From Nitrospirota bacterium (GTDB taxonomy: Bacteria > Nitrospirota > Thermodesulfovibrionia > Thermodesulfovibrionales > UBA6898), in contig JAKAIE010000007.1 of assembly GCA_021814475.1 (NCBI GenBank), forward strand, positions 1 to 57,456: a stretch of DNA of 57,456 nt, given 5' to 3'. The position numbers and the translations under genes were made by a program. This document shows positions 1-7,686 of this stretch, piece by piece. Under the pieces are notes generated by a model, which was not told the origin of the DNA, searched no databases, and was given only the letters and a program-made list of their open reading frames with translations. How positions within the stretch are numbered: the first letter of the stretch is position 1; each line of letters starts with the position of its first letter.

Positions 1-364
1 CGGCATGGTTTATGATCTGGTCCATGCACATCGGCAGAAAGTCAATGCGCATATGGATAAAGACCGGCCGCATGCCGGTCATGGCCGCGCCGATCGCAAC
101 CCCGGTCATCCCGTTCTCCGCGATAGGGCTGTCCATGACCCTATCCTGGCCGAATACGTCCTTCAGCCCCACGGTCGTGCCGAATACCCCCCCGGGGTCG
201 TCAATGCCCTCTCCTATAAGAAAAACCGATGGGTCGGTCTGGAGTGCCTGGGATAGGGCCTCCCTGATGGCGTCCCTGTATGAGATCTCCCTCTGGCCGG
301 CCCCTGCATTATCAAAGGCAACCGGCTGGCGCGAGTCATCCGCCTGAATTTTTGTCCACGGCAT
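1..364 (-). CDS. 2-oxoacid dehydrogenase E1 component, beta subunit (partial, C-terminus off the left edge)
   Basis: The minus strand from an ATG at 364 is open to the window edge, giving about 121 residues of the N-terminus. Visible segments such as IGEGIDDPGGVFGTT and DSPIAENGMTGVAIGAAM are typical of the beta chain of TPP-dependent pyruvate/branched-chain/acetoin dehydrogenases (transketolase pyrimidine-binding domain), including the conserved Glu-Asn of the cofactor site. GAAAGG about 10 nt upstream is a good ribosome-binding site, and the E1 alpha stop lies 14 bp before the start, so the pair is co-translated as expected for an alpha2beta2 E1. No E2 or E3 gene is seen in the window; one could lie beyond the edge. 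Family assignment is firm. Substrate is unknown; the sugar-activation neighbours allow a ketol- or acyl-transfer role instead of central metabolism. Confidence 0.88.
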   Translation of the reverse strand, partial: MPWTKIQADDSRQPVAFDNAGAGQREISYRDAIREALSQALQTDPSVFLIGEGIDDPGGVFGTTVGLKDVFGQDRVMDSPIAENGMTGVAIGAAMTGMRPVFIHMRIDFLPMCMDQIINHA

Positions 365-378
365 ATTAAATCAGCCTT

Positions 379-1356
379 TCAATATACATAATCATAAAGC
401 TCAGAGCCGTCCGGCTCAGCACCCGACTTCCCGAAGGCGATAGCCTCGTCCACCTCTGCTTCGATCATCGAGTTAATCCGACTTGCCTCTTCTTCGTTCA
501 GAAGACCGCGTTCCCTGAGGAGCCTGTCGAACTTGTCCACAGGGCATTTCTTCAGCCATGCCTCATGCTCATCAGCAGGCCGGCAGCCTATCTTGATATC
601 TTCAAGAGGCCCCACATGACCCTTCCAGCGGTAGGTCCTGAACTCAAGGAGAGTCGGCCCCGAACCGCTCCGCGCCCTCTCGACCGCATATCCTGCAGAA
701 GCGTACACTGCCTGCACATCGTTGCCGTCTATGACAATACCGGGGATTCCGTATCCTGCAGCACGGTCCGCAATATTCACCTCGGGCTGCCTGGCCCTCT
801 GGGGCGAATTCGTTGCATAGAAGTTGTTTTCGCAGACAAAGACAACAGGAAGTTTCTTGAGGGATGCATAGTTGAGGCTCTCATGAAAGGAACCCTCCTC
901 TGTGGCACCGTCCCCGAAAAAGGCGACCGATATCCTTCCGGTCTTCATCTTCACCGCAGCCAGCGCAGCGCCTACTGCCAGGGGGATACACCCTCCTACA
1001 ATCGCAGTGGTGCCCGGGATCCCGTTTTCAAAATCCACAAGGTGCATCGAACCGCCCCGCCCCTTTGCACATCCGTTTGACCTGCCGTAAAGCTCGGCAG
1101 AGATCGTCTTCAGGTCCATCCCCTTTGCAATGCAATGGCCATGAGACCTGTGGGTGCTGAAGATATAGTCCTTCTTTGCAAGGTGGGCGCAGACCCCTGC
1201 GGCGATCGCCTCCTGTCCTATGCAAAGGTGCACGGGACACTTGACAAGTTGTTCAGGGTAGAGGACTGCCGTGCGGTCCTCAAAAAGCCTTATCCGCAGC
1301 ATCATCGTGTAGAGCTGCAGGAGGACGTCCCGGCTCAACTCGGCGCGCTTGCTCAT
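379..1356 (-). CDS. 2-oxoacid dehydrogenase E1 component, alpha subunit
   Basis: The 325-residue product is full length for an E1 alpha chain. The TPP/Mg-binding signature starts with GDG at residues 148-150 and ends with the Asn pair in CENNFYATNSPQ near residue 178. The N-terminal CIGQEAIAAG and STHRSHGH segments are also classic for pyruvate/acetoin/branched-chain dehydrogenase alpha subunits. With the downstream beta subunit it would decarboxylate a 2-oxoacid with TPP in the cytoplasm. The start overlaps the upstream radical SAM stop by 4 bp (ATGA), so the two are translationally coupled. The setting, directly after nucleotide-sugar genes and without a visible lipoyl E2, is unusual for a house-keeping PDH. 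Family call is strong; substrate is not determinable from sequence. Confidence 0.9.
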   Translation of the reverse strand: MSKRAELSRDVLLQLYTMMLRIRLFEDRTAVLYPEQLVKCPVHLCIGQEAIAAGVCAHLAKKDYIFSTHRSHGHCIAKGMDLKTISAELYGRSNGCAKGRGGSMHLVDFENGIPGTTAIVGGCIPLAVGAALAAVKMKTGRISVAFFGDGATEEGSFHESLNYASLKKLPVVFVCENNFYATNSPQRARQPEVNIADRAAGYGIPGIVIDGNDVQAVYASAGYAVERARSGSGPTLLEFRTYRWKGHVGPLEDIKIGCRPADEHEAWLKKCPVDKFDRLLRERGLLNEEEASRINSMIEAEVDEAIAFGKSGAEPDGSELYDYVY

Positions 1357-2420
1357 ATGAAATTCACATGTGCTGACGGATGTGTCAGCTCCCAGAGGTA
1401 GAGATTCACCTCATCCATCCTGCAGTTCATCCTGCAACCCTCGGGGTCGAGATCAGAAGCCACCATCTTCAGGTTCTCCCTCCGCCGGTCGCCAAGCCAT
1501 ATCTGTTCGAAGGTCTCTTCACAAATATTTCCGTACCTGAAAGACTCATCGCCCAGGTAGGCGCTGCAGCCCCATACATTTCCGAGGGAATCGATATACG
1601 CCCAGAAAGGCAGCGCCTGGCATCTTTCATACCCTCTTTTGGTGCGCTTGATCTTCTGCATCGTCCTTTCCCTGAATATGACGCTGAACGTATCATCGTT
1701 GAACCGCGCGAGCTTCTCCCTGAGATAGGAAAAGGCTGAATAATCAACAGAGCTGTATTCATGCGTATGGCTCTTGTGATGCTGGGAATAGGGCTTGATG
1801 ACAACATATCTCAGCCCGATCTTCTTTGCGGTCTCCGCAAGAGATTCCATCGTATCTGCGTTTTCGGGTATCAGAACGGCCTGGGCCCCGAGCGTGCAGC
1901 CGGAGCCGGTCTCCTTCCTTATCCTGACGGCCTCAGTCAGGTTGGCTACAACCCTGTCGAAATCTTCTTCCTTTGTGCGGTGCACCTTCGCATACGCCTC
2001 CCGTGTACCCGCATTGAGGCTGACCTTTATCCAGCTTACACTTCCGAGTATCTTCTCCGAAAGCCCCGGGGTAAGGAGTGCCCCGTTGGTCGTTATCGCC
2101 ACGTCGATCCCCGATCTCTTGGTATGCACGATGATATCGCCTATTTCTTTATGAAGAAACGGCTCGCCTTCTCCCCCGTACATGACACTCTTTACGCCCA
2201 GCCTCCCCATCTCGGTGAGCCGCTCCTTCAGGATTGCGGTATCCAGAAAGCGGGGTTTATATTCCATGAAGTCCAGGGCGCAGAAGGTACACCGGTGATT
2301 GCACGCGCCGGACGGTGAAATCTCGACGTAGATCGGATAGACCTCCCCGCCGCCGAGCCACCTCGCAACAGTCGCAGGATGAAATATCAGCTTATGGCTG
2401 TCTATTCTGAACTCATCCAT
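1353..2420 (-). CDS. Radical SAM/SPASM domain protein
   Basis: The product of about 355 residues has the radical SAM cluster motif CNHRCTFC (Cys40, Cys44, Cys47), a GGEGEP strand-2 motif near residue 80, and a C-terminal SPASM-like region with Cys in ERCQALPFW, VWGCSAYLGD and EGCRMNCRMDE that would carry auxiliary Fe-S clusters. A longer reading frame begins at 2489, but ATG 2420 is preferred: it overlaps the SIS gene stop by 8 bp (ATGGATGA) and leaves a normal N-terminus. SPASM enzymes modify peptides or small molecules through a 5'-deoxyadenosyl radical. Here the neighbours are sugar isomerase, kinase/nucleotidyltransferase and E1 genes, so a carbohydrate-linked substrate is plausible. That is inference from context; no substrate peptide gene is visible. 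Confidence 0.85.
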   Translation of the reverse strand: MDEFRIDSHKLIFHPATVARWLGGGEVYPIYVEISPSGACNHRCTFCALDFMEYKPRFLDTAILKERLTEMGRLGVKSVMYGGEGEPFLHKEIGDIIVHTKRSGIDVAITTNGALLTPGLSEKILGSVSWIKVSLNAGTREAYAKVHRTKEEDFDRVVANLTEAVRIRKETGSGCTLGAQAVLIPENADTMESLAETAKKIGLRYVVIKPYSQHHKSHTHEYSSVDYSAFSYLREKLARFNDDTFSVIFRERTMQKIKRTKRGYERCQALPFWAYIDSLGNVWGCSAYLGDESFRYGNICEETFEQIWLGDRRRENLKMVASDLDPEGCRMNCRMDEVNLYLWELTHPSAHVNFI

Positions 2421-2988
2421 TCGTAATGCCCATGAGGGTATCGAGGATGCAATGGCAGATCGAATGATGAAGCACCTCAACAGGGCCATAGGCCCTGGAA
2501 GGCACGTAGAAGTTGACGTCGCCCATTGACGAAAGAGGGTTGTCGCTTCCGAAGCCGGAGAGCGTTATCACCGAACATCCCTTCGCCCTTGCCGCGTGCA
2601 CACCCCTGAGAATATTCTCGGACCTCCCTGAACTGCTGATGGCGATCAGGACGTCTCCTGAATCCGCGAACATCTCGACCGGCTTTTCGAAGACCAGCGG
2701 ATAACCATAGTCATTGCCGATACAGGTGAGCAGCGAACTGTCATTGAACGCAACAGCACGGATGCCGCCGTTTTTCCAGAAATCCACAGACATATGGCTC
2801 GAAATGGCGGCGCTTCCGCCGTTGCCGATGAATATGACCTTCCCGTCCCTGCTCATGGTCTTGATCATGGCAATGGCCTTTTCAACGCCGTCCTCAAAGG
2901 AAAAGACCCCGCCCTTGCTGTCAGTCACCCTGATCTTTCCCGCAACATCGAACAGCCTTCCATAGTAGCCTGCCATGCCGTCCACCAC
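2413..2988 (-). CDS. SIS-domain sugar isomerase, GmhA-like (sedoheptulose-7-phosphate isomerase family)
   Basis: The 191-residue single-SIS-domain protein is about the length of GmhA (phosphoheptose isomerase). The GNGGSAAISSHMSVDF segment (GNGGSA at 55-60) and SSSGRSENI match the phosphosugar-binding loops of the family. GmhA converts sedoheptulose 7-phosphate to D-glycero-D-manno-heptose 7-phosphate, the first step of ADP/GDP-heptose synthesis. The next upstream genes encode a PfkB kinase plus nucleotidyltransferase and a second RfaE2-like enzyme, the expected following steps. The start is GTG 2988 with AGGAG 10 nt upstream, or ATG 2976. Assignment to the SIS/GmhA group is good; the exact substrate is inferred from neighbours. 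Confidence 0.82.
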   Translation of the reverse strand: MVDGMAGYYGRLFDVAGKIRVTDSKGGVFSFEDGVEKAIAMIKTMSRDGKVIFIGNGGSAAISSHMSVDFWKNGGIRAVAFNDSSLLTCIGNDYGYPLVFEKPVEMFADSGDVLIAISSSGRSENILRGVHAARAKGCSVITLSGFGSDNPLSSMGDVNFYVPSRAYGPVEVLHHSICHCILDTLMGITNG

Positions 2989-3002
2989 CCGTTTAGCGCT
3001 CC

Positions 3003-4535
3003 TTATTTCAAAATAGTGTTCATGAACTCCAGGAGTTCATACTTTTCGACCGATTTCTTGTTTCCCACGATCTGCACAGCCAGGGCGCCCACCGCATTGC
3101 CGATGAACGAGACCATGTCCAGGGGAAGCTCCCGCGCAAAAGAAGGCGCCGTAAAGGCAAAAAATGCGTCGCCGGCGCCGATGGTATCGACAACCTTCGA
3201 AGAAAAGATCGGCGTCCTGTTTATACTGTCGCCGGCGCCGATGCCGATTGACCCTTTCTTCCCGAGTGTGACAATCAGGTTCTGAGCATTGATCTCCCTC
3301 TTGATCGTCCGCGCGATGTCCTCTATATTCCCGTAACGGTCCTGGGCTGCCAGCCTCATCTCCGGCTCATCCAGACAGACGAAGAAGGGATTTTTGTATT
3401 TCGTGATCATATTGTATCCGGAGTTCGCCGCGTTTGTCTGGGTGTTGACCGCATAGCGTACCGAATGTGCCTGTATAGCGTCAATAATCCTGCCGGTGAT
3501 GAACCCATGGCCGAAGTCGGAAACAAGCACCAGGTCAAACTCCCCTGCAGCCGCCTCGATATAATTGATCACCTCCTGCTCGCACTCATCCCTGATATAG
3601 TCGTCGTTGAGGTAGTTGACCTCAAAGATCTTCTGGTTCAGATACTGATCAACGTAGCGTTTCTTTACGATGGTGGGGCCGTCCTTCCTGAAGAAAAAAC
3701 GCGGCGTTACATTGCCCTTCAGGTTGCCGGCGATCCCGTGCTCCCGCGAGTCATTCGTGCCCAGCAGCGTCGCGATATGGACAGTGTCGCAGATACCTGC
3801 AATGTGGTTGGCGATCGCAAAGGCGCCTCCGTAGAAGACTTCGTGCGTCAGATATTTGCTCACGACCAGATGCGACTTCGCAGACTTGCCCATGGCGGAA
3901 CAATAATGATACTCGTCGATAATGCCGTCACCGATCAGCAGTATTTTCAGCTTCCTGAGACGGTTCAGGGACTCGACGATATCTCCGAAGCTGAATCTCC
4001 GCGAAAAGTCCCTGAGAAAATCTCTTGTCTCCTCCGGGTATATATCGAGAAAATTATTGATGATCTGGGACGAGCTGAATGAGAATCCCCCGGTCTCATG
4101 CACTCTGCTTTTGCCGAGGTAAAACTCTTTCTCTTCCTCGAATATCTTTTCATGGACCCTGCGGTCGCGCTCCTTGTATGCCTGCCCCTTGGCAAGTATA
4201 TCCGGGTTAAGCACCCTGACTGACTCGAAAGGTATCTCGTCATCGACAGTGCAGACATAATCGACCATTTCGAGAGAGGCGACATTTGACGCACGCAGGA
4301 TATCGGGGAAGATCGGTCTGCCCGGCCCCCTTCTGACGTCCCTGTCCCTGATGACAGTGACAACAAGGATATCCCCCTGTTTTTTTGCCAGTCTGAGATG
4401 GTTGATGATACCGGGGTGGATCAGGTCGAAAACACCATGGCTCTGGACCACCACCTTCCCGTGATGGCGAAGGTCCTCGATGGTCTTGACCAGGTCGTGG
4501 AGCGGCAGGATCTTATCTTTGTCGGTTTCTGTCAT
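3003..4535 (-). CDS. Bifunctional nucleotidyltransferase (N-terminal) / PfkB sugar kinase (C-terminal), HldE-like with swapped domain order
   Basis: Residues about 20-165 form a cytidylyltransferase-like domain with HGVFDLIHPGIINHL (HxGH-type site) and RRGPGRP, as in RfaE2/HldE C-domains. Residues about 195-500 form a PfkB carbohydrate kinase with GDGIIDEY early and DTIGAGDAFFAF late, whose GAGD contains the catalytic Asp. In classical HldE the kinase comes first and the nucleotidyltransferase second; here the order is reversed. Together the domains would phosphorylate a heptose 7-phosphate (or related sugar) at C1 and activate it with a nucleotide. The gene sits between the SIS isomerase and another RfaE2-like gene, so this locus has two nucleotidyltransferase domains. 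Sugar and nucleotide specificity cannot be read from the sequence. Confidence 0.85.
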   Translation of the reverse strand: MTETDKDKILPLHDLVKTIEDLRHHGKVVVQSHGVFDLIHPGIINHLRLAKKQGDILVVTVIRDRDVRRGPGRPIFPDILRASNVASLEMVDYVCTVDDEIPFESVRVLNPDILAKGQAYKERDRRVHEKIFEEEKEFYLGKSRVHETGGFSFSSSQIINNFLDIYPEETRDFLRDFSRRFSFGDIVESLNRLRKLKILLIGDGIIDEYHYCSAMGKSAKSHLVVSKYLTHEVFYGGAFAIANHIAGICDTVHIATLLGTNDSREHGIAGNLKGNVTPRFFFRKDGPTIVKKRYVDQYLNQKIFEVNYLNDDYIRDECEQEVINYIEAAAGEFDLVLVSDFGHGFITGRIIDAIQAHSVRYAVNTQTNAANSGYNMITKYKNPFFVCLDEPEMRLAAQDRYGNIEDIARTIKREINAQNLIVTLGKKGSIGIGAGDSINRTPIFSSKVVDTIGAGDAFFAFTAPSFARELPLDMVSFIGNAVGALAVQIVGNKKSVEKYELLEFMNTILK

Positions 4536-4564
4536 TATTCAGACTTTAGGCAGGGCACGGGGAC

Positions 4565-5062
4565 CTAGCTGGCCGGCCTGCAGCCGGAGCCCTTGAAATA
4601 GGTATTCAGCAGCTGGGTCGAAGAAAAGACAACCTCGTGGGTGAACCGGATTTCCGCTCCGATCTCCTTCACCACGTCGTACTCCTTCTGTATCTTGCCC
4701 GTCTTGTCTTCGAGCTTCTCGAACTCCTGCCCCTTGACATACACGTCAGGCCTCAGCAGTCTGATTGTCTCTTCGGCCGTGGGCCAAAGATTGAGGGCCA
4801 CAAAATCAACGCACTCCAATGCGGCAATGGACTCGGTCCTCAGCGCCTCGTTGAATGCCGGCCGTCCAGGCCCCTTATCCACATACATGTCCGGGGTGAC
4901 TGTCACCACCAGGATATCCCCCATCTTTTTTGCGGCCTGGAAGTATTTTATGTGGCCCGGATGCATGAGGTCGAAGCAGCCGTGACAGAGGACTATCTTC
5001 CTTCCCGAATCCCTTAGTGAGGCCAGACGCGCGGCGAGCTCCTTTAGAGGAAAAATCTTCAT
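4565..5062 (-). CDS. RfaE2-like sugar-phosphate nucleotidyltransferase
   Basis: The protein of about 165 residues is a single nucleotidyltransferase-fold domain. It has CHGCFDLMHPGHIKYF (the HxGH motif as HPGH), DKGPGRP, and a C-terminal FSSTQLLNTYF segment typical of RfaE2/HldE nucleotidyltransferase domains. The start chosen is ATG 5062 (MKIFPLKELA); a start at 5092 would add ten hydrophobic residues not typical of the family. It is a paralogue of the N-domain of the next gene downstream; the shared pattern ILVVTVxxDxxVxxGPGRP is visible in both. Two such enzymes in one locus could activate two sugars, or one may have changed substrate. Cytoplasmic; it belongs to the same colinear gene run. 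Confidence 0.83.
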   Translation of the reverse strand: MKIFPLKELAARLASLRDSGRKIVLCHGCFDLMHPGHIKYFQAAKKMGDILVVTVTPDMYVDKGPGRPAFNEALRTESIAALECVDFVALNLWPTAEETIRLLRPDVYVKGQEFEKLEDKTGKIQKEYDVVKEIGAEIRFTHEVVFSSTQLLNTYFKGSGCRPAS

Positions 5063-5101
5063 TAATATTATAATAACGTTGATGCATTTCAACTTTCAAG
5101 G

Positions 5102-6091
5102 TCATTCGGCCCCGTGATTACCCTCTTCCATGGTCCGGCCAAGTGCGGTCCATAGTTGCGGAATTGTCTCGGCATGTCTCGCCCTCACATAGAAACTCTC
5201 GCCCCCGTCGGCGACTGTCCTGAGCAGCATCGTCTTCCAGGGTCTGAAGTAATACGCGGGATCATCTTTCGCCGGCTCCTTCCCCAGCTCATCGGGGAGG
5301 GGATACAGGTCACAGACCAGCGTGGTAAAATGCCGGATCTCCCCGCCCTCCTGAAAGGCGACGTTGCGGGCCATGCTGAGGGCCTTAAGATATACCTCCG
5401 GGGCCATCACCGCGCTCCCGAAATTCATGACAACACCCCCTTCAAGGCGCTCCAGCACGTCCGCGAAGATCAGGAAGTCTTTATAAGACATGGCGCCGGC
5501 TGCAGCACCGTCGAAGTTCGGATGCTCGTGAATGATATCGTAACCGATGCCTATATGCACGGTTGCAGGGATCCCCAGCCGATAGCAGGCGGCCAGGATG
5601 CTTATATCCCGATTGGGGAATTCCCCGTCCCCGATGGCCCGACCCACGGCTGCGCCCATGCCCATCACGCCTTCTGCATATGCTTCATTCACAATATCAT
5701 TGATGCGGCCGGTCTCTTCCCAGAGACCGAACTGGCCATCTCTTATATACCGGGCAACACTCTCGGTCGTGGCGCCGATCAGCGCAAACTCGAAATCGTG
5801 GATCATGACGGACCCGTTCATCGCGAGGCAGGATATATAACCCTTTTCCAGCATATCAATGATATACCGCTGCACCCCGGACCTCACTACATGCCCTCCA
5901 ATGATCATCACCACGGACCGGCCTTTGTCCCGCGCTGATTTCATGCGGGAGGCAACCGACATCAGGGCAGGAGCGGCGCAGGCAACAGGCTCAAGATTCC
6001 TGACCGCGGAAAAACCAAGGTCGTGGATCCGCCTCTTGAGCGGTTTCAGCATTATCCTGGAGCGGTCGAAAAGTACCGGCGGCTTTTTCAC
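5102..6091 (-). CDS. Deoxyhypusine synthase-like protein of unknown function
   Basis: The 329-residue protein has a Rossmann-like layout reminiscent of the deoxyhypusine/homospermidine synthase superfamily: VVMIIGGHVVRSGVQRYI followed by MLEKGYISCLAMNGSVMIHDFEFAL resembles the DHS sequence around its NAD site. The canonical catalytic-lysine signature of eukaryotic DHS is not obvious: the corresponding late region reads GGVVMNFGSAVMAPEVYLKAL. DHS-family enzymes use NAD and spermidine, but bacteria lack eIF5A, so bacterial members have other or unknown jobs. The start ATG overlaps the TMTC-like gene stop by 4 bp, which places it within the glycosylation operon. I recognise the superfamily with moderate confidence and make no claim about the reaction. 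Confidence 0.55.
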   Translation of the reverse strand: MKKPPVLFDRSRIMLKPLKRRIHDLGFSAVRNLEPVACAAPALMSVASRMKSARDKGRSVVMIIGGHVVRSGVQRYIIDMLEKGYISCLAMNGSVMIHDFEFALIGATTESVARYIRDGQFGLWEETGRINDIVNEAYAEGVMGMGAAVGRAIGDGEFPNRDISILAACYRLGIPATVHIGIGYDIIHEHPNFDGAAAGAMSYKDFLIFADVLERLEGGVVMNFGSAVMAPEVYLKALSMARNVAFQEGGEIRHFTTLVCDLYPLPDELGKEPAKDDPAYYFRPWKTMLLRTVADGGESFYVRARHAETIPQLWTALGRTMEEGNHGAE

Positions 6092-7683
6092 TGCTGCCCC
6101 ATCATGACCTGCCGGGCCATATCGAAGTCAGCCTGGGCCCGTTTGCTGTCTCCCAGCATCTCATAGACATTCCCGCGGCTCATATAGGTCTTCGACATGT
6201 TTGTCGGTGTGAAATCGGAGTTCTCCCACGCCATCTTGTCCTTGGCGTTCGGGAAGAAACTGATAGTCTTGTCCAGATCCCGCAGGGCGAGGTCGAGTTT
6301 TCCCTCTTTCATATAGGCGTTCCCCCTGTTGTTATAGCCGATCGCCTTGCCGGTCTTCTGCACCACGTCGTCCCATAACGCGACCTCGCTGACCCAGACA
6401 AAGTTCCGCCTGTATGTAAGGCCCGAAAGTATGATGACAATCACCGCCATGACGGCAACGACCCTGGCAGGCCGGTACCCCCTGCCCAAAAACCTCTCCC
6501 CCGCCCAAAAAAACACTGCCGGAACTATCGCGAAAAACCCCACGCTCGGGAGATAGACCCGGTGCTCAAAGATCATGTCCTTGATCGGTATCACCGACGA
6601 CTCCACCGAAAGCGTTACAAAGAACCAGAGCACCCCGACAGAAAACAGCCTGTAGACCGGCGCATCGGAAGGAGATGCGCTCCCCGCCTTCCGCCAGCTG
6701 TATACCGCCGACCCTGCAACACAGAGCAGGAAGGCCAGGGGCGCCAGCACCTTCAGCTCAAATAGTGAATAAGCGGCCTTCAGGTCGTAGACCGCAAGCT
6801 GGTGGATCGGCAGGACAAGAAGCCGCATATAGGTCAGGATAACCCCGAACTGGTTTATCAGGTAATCGAACGACGAGCGCTGATACAGATCGTAAAGCTT
6901 GTCCCCGCGCGTCACCTCGTCAATCCCTGAGCCCTGCGCTATTATTCCCCACTCCGGGCCGAAGAGGGCCAGGGGAATAATTATGAGAGACGCCAGGAAA
7001 GGCACCAGGAACACAAACCTCCGGGAAGGATGCCCGGACCCGGGGAAAAGAAGATACTCCAGAAAGGCGATCATGAACGGAGCGGTAAAGGCAATCTCCT
7101 TCGTCTTCATCGCCAGGACACAACTCAGCACACCCAGCGCATAGATCAGGTACTCCCGTGTCGCCAGCTTTCCCTCCTCTATGCGCGCCCTGACCGCCAG
7201 ATAGGAGAGGATGCTGCCGAGATAAAATAAGGACGTAAGTGAGGTGAAACGCTGTGTTATGTAGGAGACCGCCTGGGTCTCGACCGGATGCACGAGGAAG
7301 AGCAGGCCCGAAAAAAAAGCTGCAAGCTGCCGCAGGTGCGCGCGCTCGTCCTCAAAGTGAAGCAGTTTCAGCAGTAGACCGGTCAGGAGAAACACCTGGA
7401 AGGCATTGACGATATGGATAATGACGTTCAGCAGGTGATACCCGTACGGGTCCTCCCCGTCGAGCGCGTAGTTCAGGGCAAAACTGAGATAGCCGATATG
7501 CCGCGGGTCCGTGATATTAGAAAAGAAGGAGAGATCATGGATAAGGGGATTGCCCACAATATATTCGAAGTCGTCAAAAAGAAAGACCCCGTTGGTGATC
7601 ACATTGGAATAAAGAAGAAGCCCCGCCGCGGCGTACACAACCAGGACAATGAGCCAGAACCACCTGCCATTCAAACGAAACAT
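6088..7683 (-). CDS. TMTC-type GT-C membrane glycosyltransferase with C-terminal TPRs (copy 1)
   Basis: The 531-residue polytopic membrane protein has about ten hydrophobic segments, then TPR-like repeats (IGYNNRGNAYMKEGKLDLAL and a degenerate second repeat). The first extracytoplasmic loop carries the acidic pair in FLFDDFEYIVGNP, as in PMT/TMTC enzymes. Family blocks shared with three other genes in this window are HPVETQAVSYITQRF, AMKTKEIAFTAPF and EHRVYLPSVGFF. Eukaryotic TMTC proteins are O-mannosyltransferases that use dolichyl-phosphate-mannose on the lumenal side. By analogy this would use a polyprenyl-phosphate sugar on the periplasmic side, with the TPRs binding the acceptor protein. 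It lies immediately downstream of a longer paralogue (tandem duplication). Membrane/TPR architecture is certain; donor and acceptor are inferred. Confidence 0.8.
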   Translation of the reverse strand: MFRLNGRWFWLIVLVVYAAAGLLLYSNVITNGVFLFDDFEYIVGNPLIHDLSFFSNITDPRHIGYLSFALNYALDGEDPYGYHLLNVIIHIVNAFQVFLLTGLLLKLLHFEDERAHLRQLAAFFSGLLFLVHPVETQAVSYITQRFTSLTSLFYLGSILSYLAVRARIEEGKLATREYLIYALGVLSCVLAMKTKEIAFTAPFMIAFLEYLLFPGSGHPSRRFVFLVPFLASLIIIPLALFGPEWGIIAQGSGIDEVTRGDKLYDLYQRSSFDYLINQFGVILTYMRLLVLPIHQLAVYDLKAAYSLFELKVLAPLAFLLCVAGSAVYSWRKAGSASPSDAPVYRLFSVGVLWFFVTLSVESSVIPIKDMIFEHRVYLPSVGFFAIVPAVFFWAGERFLGRGYRPARVVAVMAVIVIILSGLTYRRNFVWVSEVALWDDVVQKTGKAIGYNNRGNAYMKEGKLDLALRDLDKTISFFPNAKDKMAWENSDFTPTNMSKTYMSRGNVYEMLGDSKRAQADFDMARQVMMGQQ

Positions 7684-7686
7684 TCC

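Noticed and set aside
1-1356. A complete pyruvate dehydrogenase operon
   Set aside because: Only E1 alpha and part of E1 beta are visible, and the upstream genes are for sugar activation. The missing subunits cannot be judged from this window.
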